Source: Bacteroidales bacterium (lineage in GTDB: Bacteria > Bacteroidota > Bacteroidia > Bacteroidales > UBA12077). From it: a stretch of DNA of 64,000 bases. Below, one piece after another: positions 44,182 to 53,210 of this stretch; within the stretch, counting starts at the first letter, position 1; each line of letters begins with the position of its first letter. The position numbers and the translations under genes were made by a program. The stretch is taken from the NCBI GenBank assembly GCA_028282785.1, contig JANQHE010000027.1, positions 1 through 64,000 on the forward strand, written 5' to 3'. The notes beneath the pieces were generated by a model that ran no database searches, was not told where the DNA came from, and was given only the letters and a program-made list of their open reading frames with translations.

Positions 44182-44796
44182 CTAAAGGATGATCGTAATT
44201 AAGAAAGGAATAAGAATTGTAAGTACTATTCCGCTAAAAACAGATATAATGGCATATTCAGCACCTATGTATTTTGTTATCACCGGAAGGCAAGTATCCA
44301 TAGATGTTGCCCCGCCGGATGAAATTGGAGCTAGTTTTCCAAAATATTTGGCAAAAATTGGTGTAAACAGTAAAGTTATTATTTCGCGAATGATATTAGA
44401 AAGTAAAGCAATTACACCAAGCTGTTCTCCTGATATTTCGGAAATTAATACACTTGAGAGGCTATAATATCCAAATCCTGAACCTATGGCAATTGAATCG
44501 ATTAATGATAAATTATTTTGTAATAAAGTAAATATAGCTACACCAATATATGTGCCTATTATTACCGAAAGTGGAACAAGAACGATTTTTAGGTTGAAAG
44601 ATTTTATTATTTCTATTGATTTTTTATTGCTTCCTATTCCTATTCCAACTAAAAACATTAAGATATATAAAGCATATAAACTATAGTCATTTTCCAGTAA
44701 AAAACCTGGCATTAAACTAAAAATTCCAGCTAGTAATCCTCCCGCGAAAAACGATAATATTATAAAGCTACCTTTCATCCTTTTTAAAAAAAACAA
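44182..44796 (-). CDS. LysO-family transporter, C-terminal subunit
   Basis: Up to 204 residues; ATG 44778 (MKGSFIILSFFAGG) is a likelier start, giving 198. It has about six membrane helices, with IGSGFGYYSLSSVLI and APISSGGATSMDTCLPVITK, the core motifs of the LysO lysine exporter. In E. coli LysO is one protein of about 299 residues; here its two parts are separate overlapping genes, a layout also used by other Bacteroidota. Export of lysine or a toxic analogue is inferred from the family. Confidence 0.85.
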   Translation of the reverse strand: MFFLKRMKGSFIILSFFAGGLLAGIFSLMPGFLLENDYSLYALYILMFLVGIGIGSNKKSIEIIKSFNLKIVLVPLSVIIGTYIGVAIFTLLQNNLSLIDSIAIGSGFGYYSLSSVLISEISGEQLGVIALLSNIIREIITLLFTPIFAKYFGKLAPISSGGATSMDTCLPVITKYIGAEYAIISVFSGIVLTILIPFLITIIL

Positions 44797-45046
44797 TGTA
44801 TGTAATCCAAGAAACTAATACGCTTCCTAATACTGCAAAAACTGTTATGAGAATAGCTTGAATGCCTATCTGATCAAGGTTTTTAAGGATTTTTTCATTT
44901 GTACCTACTGATAATCCTAAAAGAAATAATAAAAGATAAATAGCCCAGTTAGAAAGCTTATCAGTAGTTTTTAGAAATTTCTTTTGATTATGAAATAACC
45001 ATCCAATTAAAATTCCCGTTGTCATTATTACAAGTACTGTTATCAT
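44768..45046 (-). CDS. LysO-family transporter, N-terminal subunit (DUF340)
   Basis: 92 residues with three membrane helices (TVLVIMTTGILIGWLFH, AIYLLLFLLGLSVGTNEKI, AILITVFAVLGSVLVSWITYI). It matches the N-terminal part of LysO. LLFLLGLSVGTNEKIL recurs in related form in the partner gene (FLVGIGIGSNKKSIE), pointing to the internal duplication of the family. It overlaps DUF454 by 4 nt and the C-terminal subunit by up to 29 nt. Confidence 0.85.
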   Translation of the reverse strand: MITVLVIMTTGILIGWLFHNQKKFLKTTDKLSNWAIYLLLFLLGLSVGTNEKILKNLDQIGIQAILITVFAVLGSVLVSWITYIVFFKKDER

Positions 45047-45444
45047 TTGGAAACAGATGATTTAAAAGATAAAATATGCCATGTAACTGCAATTGCAATC
45101 AACAAAAGTAATATTTTAATTAATAAATTTTCTATAAAAAATACCGTTGATACCAGAATTGCAATCCAAAGTAACGAAATAGAAAATATTTTAGCTCTTT
45201 TAGATATGGTCTTGTGGTGTATATAATTTGTAAGGTATTTGCCCAGGTATTTGTTATTAATTAACCAATTATATAACCTTCGGGAGCTTTTCATAAAAAG
45301 AGCAGCCGATAATAATAGAAAAGGTGTAGTTGGTAATAGTGGAATGAAAATCCCAATAATTCCAAGTAACAGTGAGATTAAACCAAAAAACGCCAGTAAG
45401 TATTTAACAATTGGATTGGATGGTTGTTTAATTGATCGTTCCAC
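45043..45444 (-). CDS. DUF454 (YbaN-like) inner-membrane protein
   Basis: 133 residues. The conserved LAFFGLISLLLGIIGIFIPLLP-type first helix is followed by TTPFLLLSAALFMKSSRRLYNWL, the DUF454 signature. Two more helices close the protein. Its function is unknown. It sits 3 nt after the YjdI-CDGSH gene and overlaps the LysO N-subunit by ATGA, so the four genes form one operon. Confidence 0.9.
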   Translation of the reverse strand: MERSIKQPSNPIVKYLLAFFGLISLLLGIIGIFIPLLPTTPFLLLSAALFMKSSRRLYNWLINNKYLGKYLTNYIHHKTISKRAKIFSISLLWIAILVSTVFFIENLLIKILLLLIAIAVTWHILSFKSSVSK

Positions 45445-45447
45445 GGA

Positions 45448-45918
45448 TTACCTGTTTTCCTTAAAACCAATTCTGTTATGCGTACCATCACAAAATGGTT
45501 GAGTAGATGAACTTCCACATCTGCACAATGCTACATTATTTGCCTTTGCCAATTCAACCCCATTGATATCCTTTAATATAAAATTACCTGATACAATAAT
45601 AGGCCCTTCATTCATAATTTGAATTTTTGTTGGAGTTTCTTCTTTGGTTTTTATATCAGTTGCCTCCTTTTGGGGTTCTTCCTTTTGATTATTTTCTGAT
45701 TTTGAATTTTGACTATAGGTTAAAGCATTTGTCGGGCATTGATTTACAATATCAATGATTTCGTCAGTGGTGCCTTTATCCATCCTAATCCATGGTCGTC
45801 TGCCAGGATCAAAAACTGCTCTTAATTTTGAATAACAAATTGTTGAATGCACACATTTGGAAGGTTTCCAATGCACGGTTATTTCACCATTACTATAATC
45901 TCTATCGTTCTTTTCCAT
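45448..45918 (-). CDS. YjdI-type ferredoxin fused to a CDGSH iron-sulfur domain
   Basis: 156 residues. The N-terminal domain (~10-70) is the Fer4_19/YjdI type (WKPSKCVHSTICY, CPTNALTY) and likely holds one 4Fe-4S cluster. A charged linker (~72-100) leads to a C-terminal CDGSH domain (CRCGSSSTQPFCDGTH), which binds a 2Fe-2S cluster through three Cys and one His. This fusion is a known architecture. It heads the operon with DUF454 and LysO; a redox or Fe-S link to transport is not established. Confidence 0.92.
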   Translation of the reverse strand: MEKNDRDYSNGEITVHWKPSKCVHSTICYSKLRAVFDPGRRPWIRMDKGTTDEIIDIVNQCPTNALTYSQNSKSENNQKEEPQKEATDIKTKEETPTKIQIMNEGPIIVSGNFILKDINGVELAKANNVALCRCGSSSTQPFCDGTHNRIGFKENR

Positions 45919-45986
45919 GGAAGCAAATTTTATTCGAAAATAATTAACTATTTGCTAATTACAATAAAATAGGAGCTAATGTTTAA

Positions 45987-48377
45987 TTATTTATTCAGGT
46001 AATAATCTAATTTACCAAGTAGTTTATCAGTTTTTATAGGTTTTGCAATAAAATCAGTACAGCCAAATTCAATAGCCTTTTGTTGATCGGAAGGCATGGC
46101 ATAAGCAGTGAAAGCTATAATCGGGATTTCATTATTGAAGCGTCTTATTTCACGAGTAGCTTCTAATCCATTCATTTTAGGCATTTTTATATCCAACAGG
46201 ATCAAATCAATCTCAGTACCTTCCAAGCATTTGTTAACTGCTTCCTTTCCATTCTTTACATGAATTAAATTCACATTTGTTTTTTGTAAGAGCAGACTTA
46301 ACATTTTAATATTACTTTCTTCATCTTCTCCAACAAGAATGGTTTTATTTTCCCATTTGTACGATTTGTTTGCAGTTTCAACCTGTTTGTATCTTGTGTT
46401 AGATTTAACATAAGGCAATGTGAAATAGAAAGTTGATCCAATTCCAAGTTCAGATTCAATCCATATTTCACCTCCTAATTCATTAATCAGGTTTTTAGAA
46501 ATGGCTAATCCTAGACCGGCACCACGATATAATTTAGTATTCTTTTCGGAATCGATTTTTCTAAATTGTTGGAAAACCTCTTTTTGTTCTTTTTGATTTA
46601 AGCCAATTCCTGTATCCTGAACATAAAACTTAATATAACCTTTGTGTTCATAAGGTTCAATCTGATATCCTAATTTAATAAATCCTTGATCAGTAAATTT
46701 AATAGCATTGCCTATTAAATTGTTCATAATTTGCCGAAAGCGATAAGGGTCGGTAACTATTGAAAGGTTTTCATCAGCATTTTCAATTTCAGCAATTAGC
46801 TCAACATTCTTATTTTCTTTCAAATGGGTTTCGCTAAACGATTCATAAATTTCTATAAATGTTTGGTTTATAAAACAATCTTGCTTAAAGATACGTAATT
46901 GGCCCGCCTCAATTCTTGCAATGTCAATGATATCATCAATTAAATGAAGTAATGAATTGCAATTGCTATTTAAATGTGTTACAAGCTCCTTTCGCTGTTC
47001 ATTTCCAATTTCAGGATCTGCTATAAGTTCGGAAAAACCAATTATCGCATTCATTGGAGTACGAATTTCATGCGACATATTAGCTAAAAAAGAAGATTTT
47101 AATCGATCTGATTCTTCCGCTCTTTCTTTTGCAAATTTTAACTGTGCTGTTCTCTTCTCAACGATTTTTTCTAACTCTGATTTATGTTTGTCAAGTTGTT
47201 GGTTCTGTTCTTGTATTTGCCTCGTTTGTTCGTTCGCTAAATCCCGCTGTGCTTCAATTTCCTCTTTTTGTTTAATAATTTCTTCTTCTGCTTCTTTTAA
47301 TTTGGTAATATCTGAGTCAATAGCAACCAACTTGTATATTTCACCATCCTCATCTAAAATAGGAGTAAGTGTAGTACGCATCCACATAGACCTTTTTGTT
47401 TTTCCTACACCTCTGGAATTATATCTGATGGTTTTTTTAGTGTTTATTACCTCGTTTATAATTTCTTTAATATCAGGATTTGTACTTGCAGATATTAGCG
47501 AAAGTCCTTTTTCTTCGATAAATTCAGGAAGAGAGTAACCATAAATCCTTGTAAAACCTTCGTTTACCCATTCTATATCTCCATTTGCATCAGCAATTAC
47601 AATTGCATTATCAGTTTTTTGGGCTGAAATATATAGTTTTTCTAATTCTTTATTTTTTATTTCAAGTTGTTTTGACTGTTCTTCGATTTCTCTTTTTTGT
47701 TGATTGATTTTAGCATTTTTTTCCTCTAAGTCTCTATTTATAAGCTTTAAATGTTCAGTCTGAACCACATTTTCTTCTATCTGCTGCTCAATTTCGTGGG
47801 TCCTGTCAACCAATCTTTTTTCCATTTCGGAGTAAAGAATGGCATTTTTTAATGATATTGAAATTTGTTTCATGACAAACTCCAATTCTTCACTAACCTC
47901 GGATAAAAAAACATTATCTCTGTCACTTTCCAGGTAAAGCATTCCAATGCGTTTTTGCTTGTAACTAAGAGGATAACAAAGCAAAGATTTTACTTTCTTT
48001 TTCGAGATATAATTGTCAGCCGGTTTGAGCTCATTGTTTTTTTGTTTATTAAAAAAGAGATATTTATTTGTTGTAATTACGTGCTGAACAATCTCATGTG
48101 AGAGATCTTTAGAATTTTCATAAGCCATGGAATCAACAATGATTGGTTCATGAATTATATTGTTTTGAATTGCCCTTATTTTTAATTCACCACTTTCATT
48201 TATTAACAAAATGGCTTTAGTTGCTCCTAATACATTTGTTGAAAAATTTAATATCTTTGAAAATAAACTTTCTTTAAATATTTCATCGGAGAGATCATGT
48301 GTGGATTTAAGTGCGATCTTATAATCAAAGCTGCTAATCTTTGATTTAACATCAGAGGTTTTGACTTGGTTTTTCAT
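45987..48377 (-). CDS. GAF-PAS hybrid sensor histidine kinase
   Basis: 796 residues without membrane helices. GAF (~20-180) is followed by a coiled coil (~185-250), PAS/PAC (~250-365), a Gln/Glu-rich coiled coil (~358-415), HisKA (H436 in LANMSHEIRTPMNA), HATPase_c (~545-665) and REC (~680-796, D729 in LILLDIKMPKMNG). The coiled coils probably transmit the sensory signal. It is transcribed toward the YjdI operon, about 68 nt away, and no dedicated response regulator is adjacent. Confidence 0.93.
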   Translation of the reverse strand: MKNQVKTSDVKSKISSFDYKIALKSTHDLSDEIFKESLFSKILNFSTNVLGATKAILLINESGELKIRAIQNNIIHEPIIVDSMAYENSKDLSHEIVQHVITTNKYLFFNKQKNNELKPADNYISKKKVKSLLCYPLSYKQKRIGMLYLESDRDNVFLSEVSEELEFVMKQISISLKNAILYSEMEKRLVDRTHEIEQQIEENVVQTEHLKLINRDLEEKNAKINQQKREIEEQSKQLEIKNKELEKLYISAQKTDNAIVIADANGDIEWVNEGFTRIYGYSLPEFIEEKGLSLISASTNPDIKEIINEVINTKKTIRYNSRGVGKTKRSMWMRTTLTPILDEDGEIYKLVAIDSDITKLKEAEEEIIKQKEEIEAQRDLANEQTRQIQEQNQQLDKHKSELEKIVEKRTAQLKFAKERAEESDRLKSSFLANMSHEIRTPMNAIIGFSELIADPEIGNEQRKELVTHLNSNCNSLLHLIDDIIDIARIEAGQLRIFKQDCFINQTFIEIYESFSETHLKENKNVELIAEIENADENLSIVTDPYRFRQIMNNLIGNAIKFTDQGFIKLGYQIEPYEHKGYIKFYVQDTGIGLNQKEQKEVFQQFRKIDSEKNTKLYRGAGLGLAISKNLINELGGEIWIESELGIGSTFYFTLPYVKSNTRYKQVETANKSYKWENKTILVGEDEESNIKMLSLLLQKTNVNLIHVKNGKEAVNKCLEGTEIDLILLDIKMPKMNGLEATREIRRFNNEIPIIAFTAYAMPSDQQKAIEFGCTDFIAKPIKTDKLLGKLDYYLNK

Positions 48378-48551
48378 TTATTTTAGGCCAATTCTTAAAA
48401 ACTTTACAATGTATAAAGGCTGTAGCAACATTGCTAAAAAAATGATAGTTTTTTATTAACAAAACCTTAACATAACAAATATAGAACCAAACTCAATTTT
48501 TAAAACAACAATTTTAAATTTGGATCGTATTAATTTAGTTATCGTATTTTA

Positions 48552-49187
48552 ATGAACAAATATATTTTAATAGTAGCATTTCTATTTACTTTTTTAGGAT
48601 TCTCTCGGGCACAAGAAGATCCTGAAAATGATACACTTTTTGTAACGCGTACTGTGGTAATTGATGGAGATACTATTCCGAACGTGGTAATAGATGAAGT
48701 TGTTGTATTCCCACGCATGGTTTTTAAAACCAAAAGACAATCAAGAAAATACAGGAAGTTAATTCGCGATGTTAAAAGAGCTTATCCATATGCCGTATAT
48801 GCAAAAGAAATGCTGGATGAGATGGAAAATGAATTTCAAAACCTTGAAACAGAAAAGGAAAAAAAGAAATATATAAAATCTGTAGAGAAGAAGTTAATGG
48901 GTGAGTTTGGAGATGAATTGAAAAAACTTACAATAACTCAGGGTAGAATATTATTGAAATTAATTGACCGAGAAACGGGTAATACTTCATATGAATTACT
49001 TAAATATTTAAGAGGTTCAGTATCAGCAGTATTTTGGCAAACTATTGCAAGAATTTTTGGATCGGATTTGAAATCGGAGTACGACCCTTTAGGCGATGAT
49101 TATTTGATTGAACGAGTTGTTCGAATGATCGAAACTGGTCAAATTAAACTTGACCCAACTATAATTAGGAGATTAGGAATGTCTTAA
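48552..49187 (+). CDS. DUF4294 family exported protein
   Basis: 211 residues with a signal peptide (LFTFLGFSRAQ). VIDGDTIPNVVIDEVVVFP and YRKLIRDVKRAYPYAVYAKE are the DUF4294 hallmarks; the rest is helical and charged. The family is Bacteroidota-specific, with no known role. It diverges from the hybrid kinase gene upstream and converges with elbB. Confidence 0.88.
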   Translation: MNKYILIVAFLFTFLGFSRAQEDPENDTLFVTRTVVIDGDTIPNVVIDEVVVFPRMVFKTKRQSRKYRKLIRDVKRAYPYAVYAKEMLDEMENEFQNLETEKEKKKYIKSVEKKLMGEFGDELKKLTITQGRILLKLIDRETGNTSYELLKYLRGSVSAVFWQTIARIFGSDLKSEYDPLGDDYLIERVVRMIETGQIKLDPTIIRRLGMS

Positions 49188-49190
49188 ATA

Positions 49191-49214
49191 TAGATGCAGG
49201 TTTGTCTGCATCTA
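49191..49214. terminator. Hairpin between DUF4294 and elbB
   Basis: TAGATGCAG/CTGCATCTA, 9-bp perfect stem with a 6-nt loop, 3 nt after the DUF4294 stop. No clean T run, so it is a weaker terminator candidate for the two convergent genes. Confidence 0.5.
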
Positions 49215-49227
49215 TACTTATTGTTAT

Positions 49228-49875
49228 TTAAATTAGTTCTAAAATGGTTTTTACAACGATATTCGCTCCATCACCAATCTGGGCGATATTAGCATCCAGC
49301 ATATAACAAGGAGTTGTAACTATTTTGTTTTTTTTATCAATTACAACTTCTCCATGAGTTGTTTCCACATGAGTTGCACCCAATTTTTTTACGGCATCTG
49401 CAGTACCTTTATCCTGGCCAATGGTAAGTTCAACTTTTCCTAATAACTTAGCTATTATTACGGGAGCAATACATAAAGCACCAACAGGTTTTTTTTGGTC
49501 AATCATTGCCCTAATGGCTTTTTCTACATCAAGATTTACCTTACAATCTGCTCCGTCAAAAGCAAATGAACTTAAGTTTTTTGCAGCACCAAATCCACCA
49601 GGGAGGATTAAAGCATCAAAATCGGATGCACTGAAAGAAGCTAGATCATTGATTTTACCACGAGCAATGCGCGCGGATTCAATCAATACATTTCTTTTCT
49701 CCGGCATTTCTTCTCCTGTAATATGATTTACTACATGATGCTGTTCAATATTCGGAGCAAATATTTCGTAAGTAGCACCATTTTTTACAATTGAATATAA
49801 AGTAAGGGTAGCTTCATGGATTTCAGCACCATCAAATACACCATTTCCTGATAATAAAACTGCAATTTTTTTCAT
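49228..49875 (-). CDS. elbB: ElbB-type glyoxalase (DJ-1/PfpI superfamily)
   Basis: 215 residues. IAVLLSGNGVFDGAEIHEA starts the protein. LILPGGFGAAKNLSSFAFDG and PVGALCIAPVI contain the nucleophile-elbow cysteine. TTPCYMLDANIAQIGDGA closes it. It is the ElbB family of DJ-1-like proteins, with weak glyoxalase activity reported in E. coli and an old link to isoprenoid synthesis. It is monocistronic and diverges from thpR. Confidence 0.92.
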   Translation of the reverse strand: MKKIAVLLSGNGVFDGAEIHEATLTLYSIVKNGATYEIFAPNIEQHHVVNHITGEEMPEKRNVLIESARIARGKINDLASFSASDFDALILPGGFGAAKNLSSFAFDGADCKVNLDVEKAIRAMIDQKKPVGALCIAPVIIAKLLGKVELTIGQDKGTADAVKKLGATHVETTHGEVVIDKKNKIVTTPCYMLDANIAQIGDGANIVVKTILELI

Positions 49876-49969
49876 GATATTTTAATTTTTATGGATTTTA
49901 GAAATAATAAATCGAATAGTTTTATGTAAATATAATTTTAATTTACTTTGATTTCAACATAGTCAATTT

Positions 49970-50527
49970 ATGAAAAGAACCTTTGTTGCCATAAGGATCA
50001 ATATATCAAAACAAACCGCAGAGTTTTTTAATGATATCAAATTTCAATTGAAGGATGAAAAAATTAATTGGGTGGATCCGTGGAATATACATTTAACACT
50101 TTTTTTCCTGGGAGATACAGAAGAAAAACTAATACCTGAAATATCAGAAGAACTTAAGCTGAAATTAAAAGGGGTAGAATCATTTAAACTTAAATGTAAA
50201 AAACTGGGATTGTTTAAGAATATTAATAATCCACGAGTACTGTGGTTTGGATTGGAAAAAAAACAAGCATTACTGGAACTGAAGCAAAAAGTTGATAATG
50301 TTATTAAATCATTTGGTTATGAAAGTGAAAACAAGAAGTTTGTGCCTCATCTAACCCTGGGAAGAATTAAATTTCTAAGAAATAGAAAATTTTTAGAATC
50401 ATTAGTTGAAAAGTATAAAGATCAAATGATACAGGAATTTAAAGTAAATGAAATAATATTTTATGAGAGTAAATTAACTCAAAAACGACCAGTTTATAGT
50501 GTTTTAAATAAAATTATGTTGGATTAA
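49970..50527 (+). CDS. thpR: RNA 2',3'-cyclic phosphodiesterase (2H family)
   Basis: 185 residues. The two HxTx motifs of the 2H phosphoesterases are present: HLTLFFLG near residue 43 and HLTLGRIK near residue 126. It opens 2',3'-cyclic phosphates on RNA and was formerly called 2'-5' RNA ligase. Its 3' end overlaps the convergent sugar-transferase gene by 4 nt. Confidence 0.93.
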   Translation: MKRTFVAIRINISKQTAEFFNDIKFQLKDEKINWVDPWNIHLTLFFLGDTEEKLIPEISEELKLKLKGVESFKLKCKKLGLFKNINNPRVLWFGLEKKQALLELKQKVDNVIKSFGYESENKKFVPHLTLGRIKFLRNRKFLESLVEKYKDQMIQEFKVNEIIFYESKLTQKRPVYSVLNKIMLD

Positions 50528-51939
50528 ATATGCTTACCTTTTATTATTTTCAGAATAGTGTAGATCATAATTTTGAAATCAACATAAACAGACATATTTT
50601 CAATATATAATATATCATACTGCAATCTGTCAATCATTTGCTCTACATTTTCTGCGTAACCATATTTTACCTGTCCCCATGAAGTAATTCCGGGTTTTAC
50701 TTTTTGCAAGTGTAAATAATGCGGAGCTTTTTCAACTATCTGATCAATGTAGAATTTCCGTTCAGGACGCGGACCAACAAGGGACATATCACCTTTTAGG
50801 ACATTGTAAAAATTTGGTAGTTCGTCAAGCTTTGATTTACGCATGAATCGTCCAAAAGATGTAATTCTTTTATCATCTTTAGAAGAAAGCATGGGGCCAT
50901 TCTTTTCCGCATCAACGTTCATCGATCTAAATTTATATAAAGTAAAGGGCTTTCCAAATTGCCCAATTCGTTCATGACAATAAAGTACAGGCCCTTTGGA
51001 ATTTAATTTTATTCCAACTGCTAAAAAAAATATAATTGGAGAAAAAACAATTAATGCAAATAAGGACACCATTATGTCAATTAACTGTTTAGTTTGTTGT
51101 TGCCATATAGGCATTAAATTATGCGATATCTGAATTAACGGAGTAGCATAAATATGAGCCATTTTTACCTTTCCGGTGAGTATATCGTACATACTCGCAA
51201 TGACTTTTATTACTACATTTTTATCATCCAAGAGATTAATTATTTTTTCAATTTCTTTATGCTCTGTGGATTCCAATGCAATGATAACCTCCTCAATCTT
51301 ATAATCATCGATTATGGATCGTAGTTCGTTTAATGCTCCTATTTTAGACAGATGTTTCTCGAGTAAATACTTTTCTTTTTCAAATATGCTTATAAATCCA
51401 ATAAACTTGTTCCCAACTGATTTCGGTTGATTCTCAATTTTTTTGTATATATCAATTGCTTTTCCATTACCACCTATTATTATGGTATTAAATCCAATTT
51501 TCCTACTATGGATTTTATAATTTGTTACTGAAGTTAATATAACACGAGGAATATAAGTTAACGAAAACTGTATTAGGAACAGAACACCAAACAGGTCATA
51601 ATACTGCTTGTAATAAACTATTTGATCATCCAGAATTGACGTAAAGAATATAACAATAGTGCCTATTAATATTGTAAAAAAAGTTTGTGCAAGTTCTTTT
51701 AATCTTGATTTCCGATAAATATCTTTATAATAACCACTTAGATAATATAAAAAGACCCAAAAAATAGGAACTATTATTATTCCTAAAATAAGTTTGCTAT
51801 TAAAATCAATAGGAATTTTATGTCCAAATTTAACAGTATCGATATAAACCTTACGGTACACATAAAATGATGACCAACTAATAATTGCTGTAAAAAAGTC
51901 GAAAATCAGGTATTTAAGGGTGTGTAATCGTTTATTCAT
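50524..51939 (-). CDS. Polyprenyl-phosphate sugar-1-phosphate transferase (WcaJ-like)
   Basis: 471 residues. There are four N-terminal membrane helices (to ~residue 135), a CoA-binding-like cytoplasmic region (~145-260; NTIIIGGNGKAID), and a further helix (~275-300). The bacterial sugar-transferase catalytic domain (~275-471) has CHERIGQFGKPFTLYKFRSM, LDELPNFYNVLKGDMSLVGP, RPE and VKPGITSWGQV. It primes exopolysaccharide or O-unit synthesis by loading a sugar phosphate onto undecaprenyl phosphate. No other glycan gene is adjacent except the Gfo/Idh-like gene. Confidence 0.93.
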   Translation of the reverse strand: MNKRLHTLKYLIFDFFTAIISWSSFYVYRKVYIDTVKFGHKIPIDFNSKLILGIIIVPIFWVFLYYLSGYYKDIYRKSRLKELAQTFFTILIGTIVIFFTSILDDQIVYYKQYYDLFGVLFLIQFSLTYIPRVILTSVTNYKIHSRKIGFNTIIIGGNGKAIDIYKKIENQPKSVGNKFIGFISIFEKEKYLLEKHLSKIGALNELRSIIDDYKIEEVIIALESTEHKEIEKIINLLDDKNVVIKVIASMYDILTGKVKMAHIYATPLIQISHNLMPIWQQQTKQLIDIMVSLFALIVFSPIIFFLAVGIKLNSKGPVLYCHERIGQFGKPFTLYKFRSMNVDAEKNGPMLSSKDDKRITSFGRFMRKSKLDELPNFYNVLKGDMSLVGPRPERKFYIDQIVEKAPHYLHLQKVKPGITSWGQVKYGYAENVEQMIDRLQYDILYIENMSVYVDFKIMIYTILKIIKGKHI

Positions 51940-52037
51940 TCAATATTGACTTGGCAAAAAGAGTATTAATAAGAACGTAAAAGAAATAATTTTGTTGCTA
52001 AATAAAAATTAATTAGAGGAGTATCCCTACTGTCTAA

Positions 52038-52952
52038 CTAAAATGGTTGAGACGTTTGAATAAGTTTTTCTTTTATTTCATGACTTAACTGAATAAGCTT
52101 AAGTATTGTAGGAGATTCAGTTAAGTTTTGCATATCAAGATTCTGACATGAATTGATAAAATTATGCATTTCTATATGAAAAGCTTCTTCCTTCGGAATA
52201 GTAAATTCCCTTCTCCTTATTTGACCTTCTATAAATCGAAGTTTATTAGCATAATGTTTATTAAAATTAATATAAACTACTCGGTCGTTTTCGTGGAAAT
52301 ATAAGTAGCTGTCATTTTCTGTTGCTATGCTACTAAATTTAATATTTACAATAGCGCCATTGTCATATTCCAATCGGATATGTACTAAGCTAACATGATT
52401 ATTGTCAATGGGAAGGGCAAGTGTTGAGAATTTCTTAACGCCCGAATGTATATTTTTATATGCGAAATATAAATTATTAAGAATTTCGGAAAAATAATCA
52501 TCAAATCTCATCAATTTCGGAAAACTCTTATTAATTTCAATTAGTTTTGCTGTTGTTAAATAATCTCTTACTTCGATATATTCGGGTGTAAACATTTTAG
52601 TAAGCTTTAGCTGCACTTTAGCACGCGCCTCAAAAGCAACTTTATATAAATGCTTTACATCTTCAAAATTCAGTTCGGAAACATCTTCAATAAATAGATG
52701 GCAGGATTGTTTTAGAGCGTTTAGAGCAAAATCATAGTTCGGTTTTAATGAATTGGCAAAGTAAACAGCATCAGTTTGTTGAAATAGGTCACTAGCCGAC
52801 TTGAATAGTTTGACATTATAATTAGAACTAATAGGAAGAGTATCTTCAGAATGTGAAAACATCCCATATAGATTTTTATATAAAGCTTGACGAATAGTTT
52901 TGAAATGTTCTTCCTGATTTAAACTATTTATTCCAATTAGCCCTATTTTCAT
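52038..52952 (-). CDS. Degenerate Gfo/Idh/MocA-fold protein
   Basis: 304 residues. The N-terminal Rossmann-like half starts MKIGLIGINSLNQE, where the GxGxxG nucleotide loop is not preserved. The block that normally reads EKP (catalytic Lys) is HLFIEDVSELNFEDV here, so the lysine is missing. The C-terminal half (~125-250) keeps the beta-sheet pattern (VHIRLEYDNGAIVNIKFSS). It therefore probably does not act as an ordinary sugar dehydrogenase. It precedes the sugar transferase on the same strand by about 100 nt, so it may serve that pathway. Confidence 0.7.
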   Translation of the reverse strand: MKIGLIGINSLNQEEHFKTIRQALYKNLYGMFSHSEDTLPISSNYNVKLFKSASDLFQQTDAVYFANSLKPNYDFALNALKQSCHLFIEDVSELNFEDVKHLYKVAFEARAKVQLKLTKMFTPEYIEVRDYLTTAKLIEINKSFPKLMRFDDYFSEILNNLYFAYKNIHSGVKKFSTLALPIDNNHVSLVHIRLEYDNGAIVNIKFSSIATENDSYLYFHENDRVVYINFNKHYANKLRFIEGQIRRREFTIPKEEAFHIEMHNFINSCQNLDMQNLTESPTILKLIQLSHEIKEKLIQTSQPF

Positions 52953-53145
52953 GATATTAGTATTATTTATACAAACTTAGCTTTTTTAGAAAATTACCAA
53001 ATAGTTAACTATACCAATTTATTAACCAATTTATGTTGATAAGATTAAAAACTCAAATTTTAAACTATTTTTTAGTTGGAATATAGTTAATATCTTGACT
53101 TTTAAAGATACGTCAATAAGTAATTAATTCAATAAAGATTCCAGC

Positions 53146-53177
53146 TTTGTTAATTGCGATTTGTTCTGTTATATTTG
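53146..53177 (+). promoter_or_regulatory. Bacteroidota-type promoter of pcm
   Basis: TTTG (53146-53149), 20-nt spacer, TATATTTG (53170-53177): both boxes and spacing fit the consensus. The pcm ATG is 33 nt further. Confidence 0.7.
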
Positions 53178-53210
53178 CGTGAGTTACTATAAAAATGATA
53201 TGGGAATTAA

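Noticed and set aside
44182..45046. Split LysO as a frameshift or sequencing error
   Set aside because: The two parts overlap with usable start and stop codons, and two-gene LysO is a known arrangement in Bacteroidota, so it is treated as real.
46957..47538. 193-aa ORF on the + strand
   Set aside because: It lies wholly opposite the hybrid kinase coding sequence, is Ser/Cys/Phe-rich with no domain, and mirrors the kinase codons.
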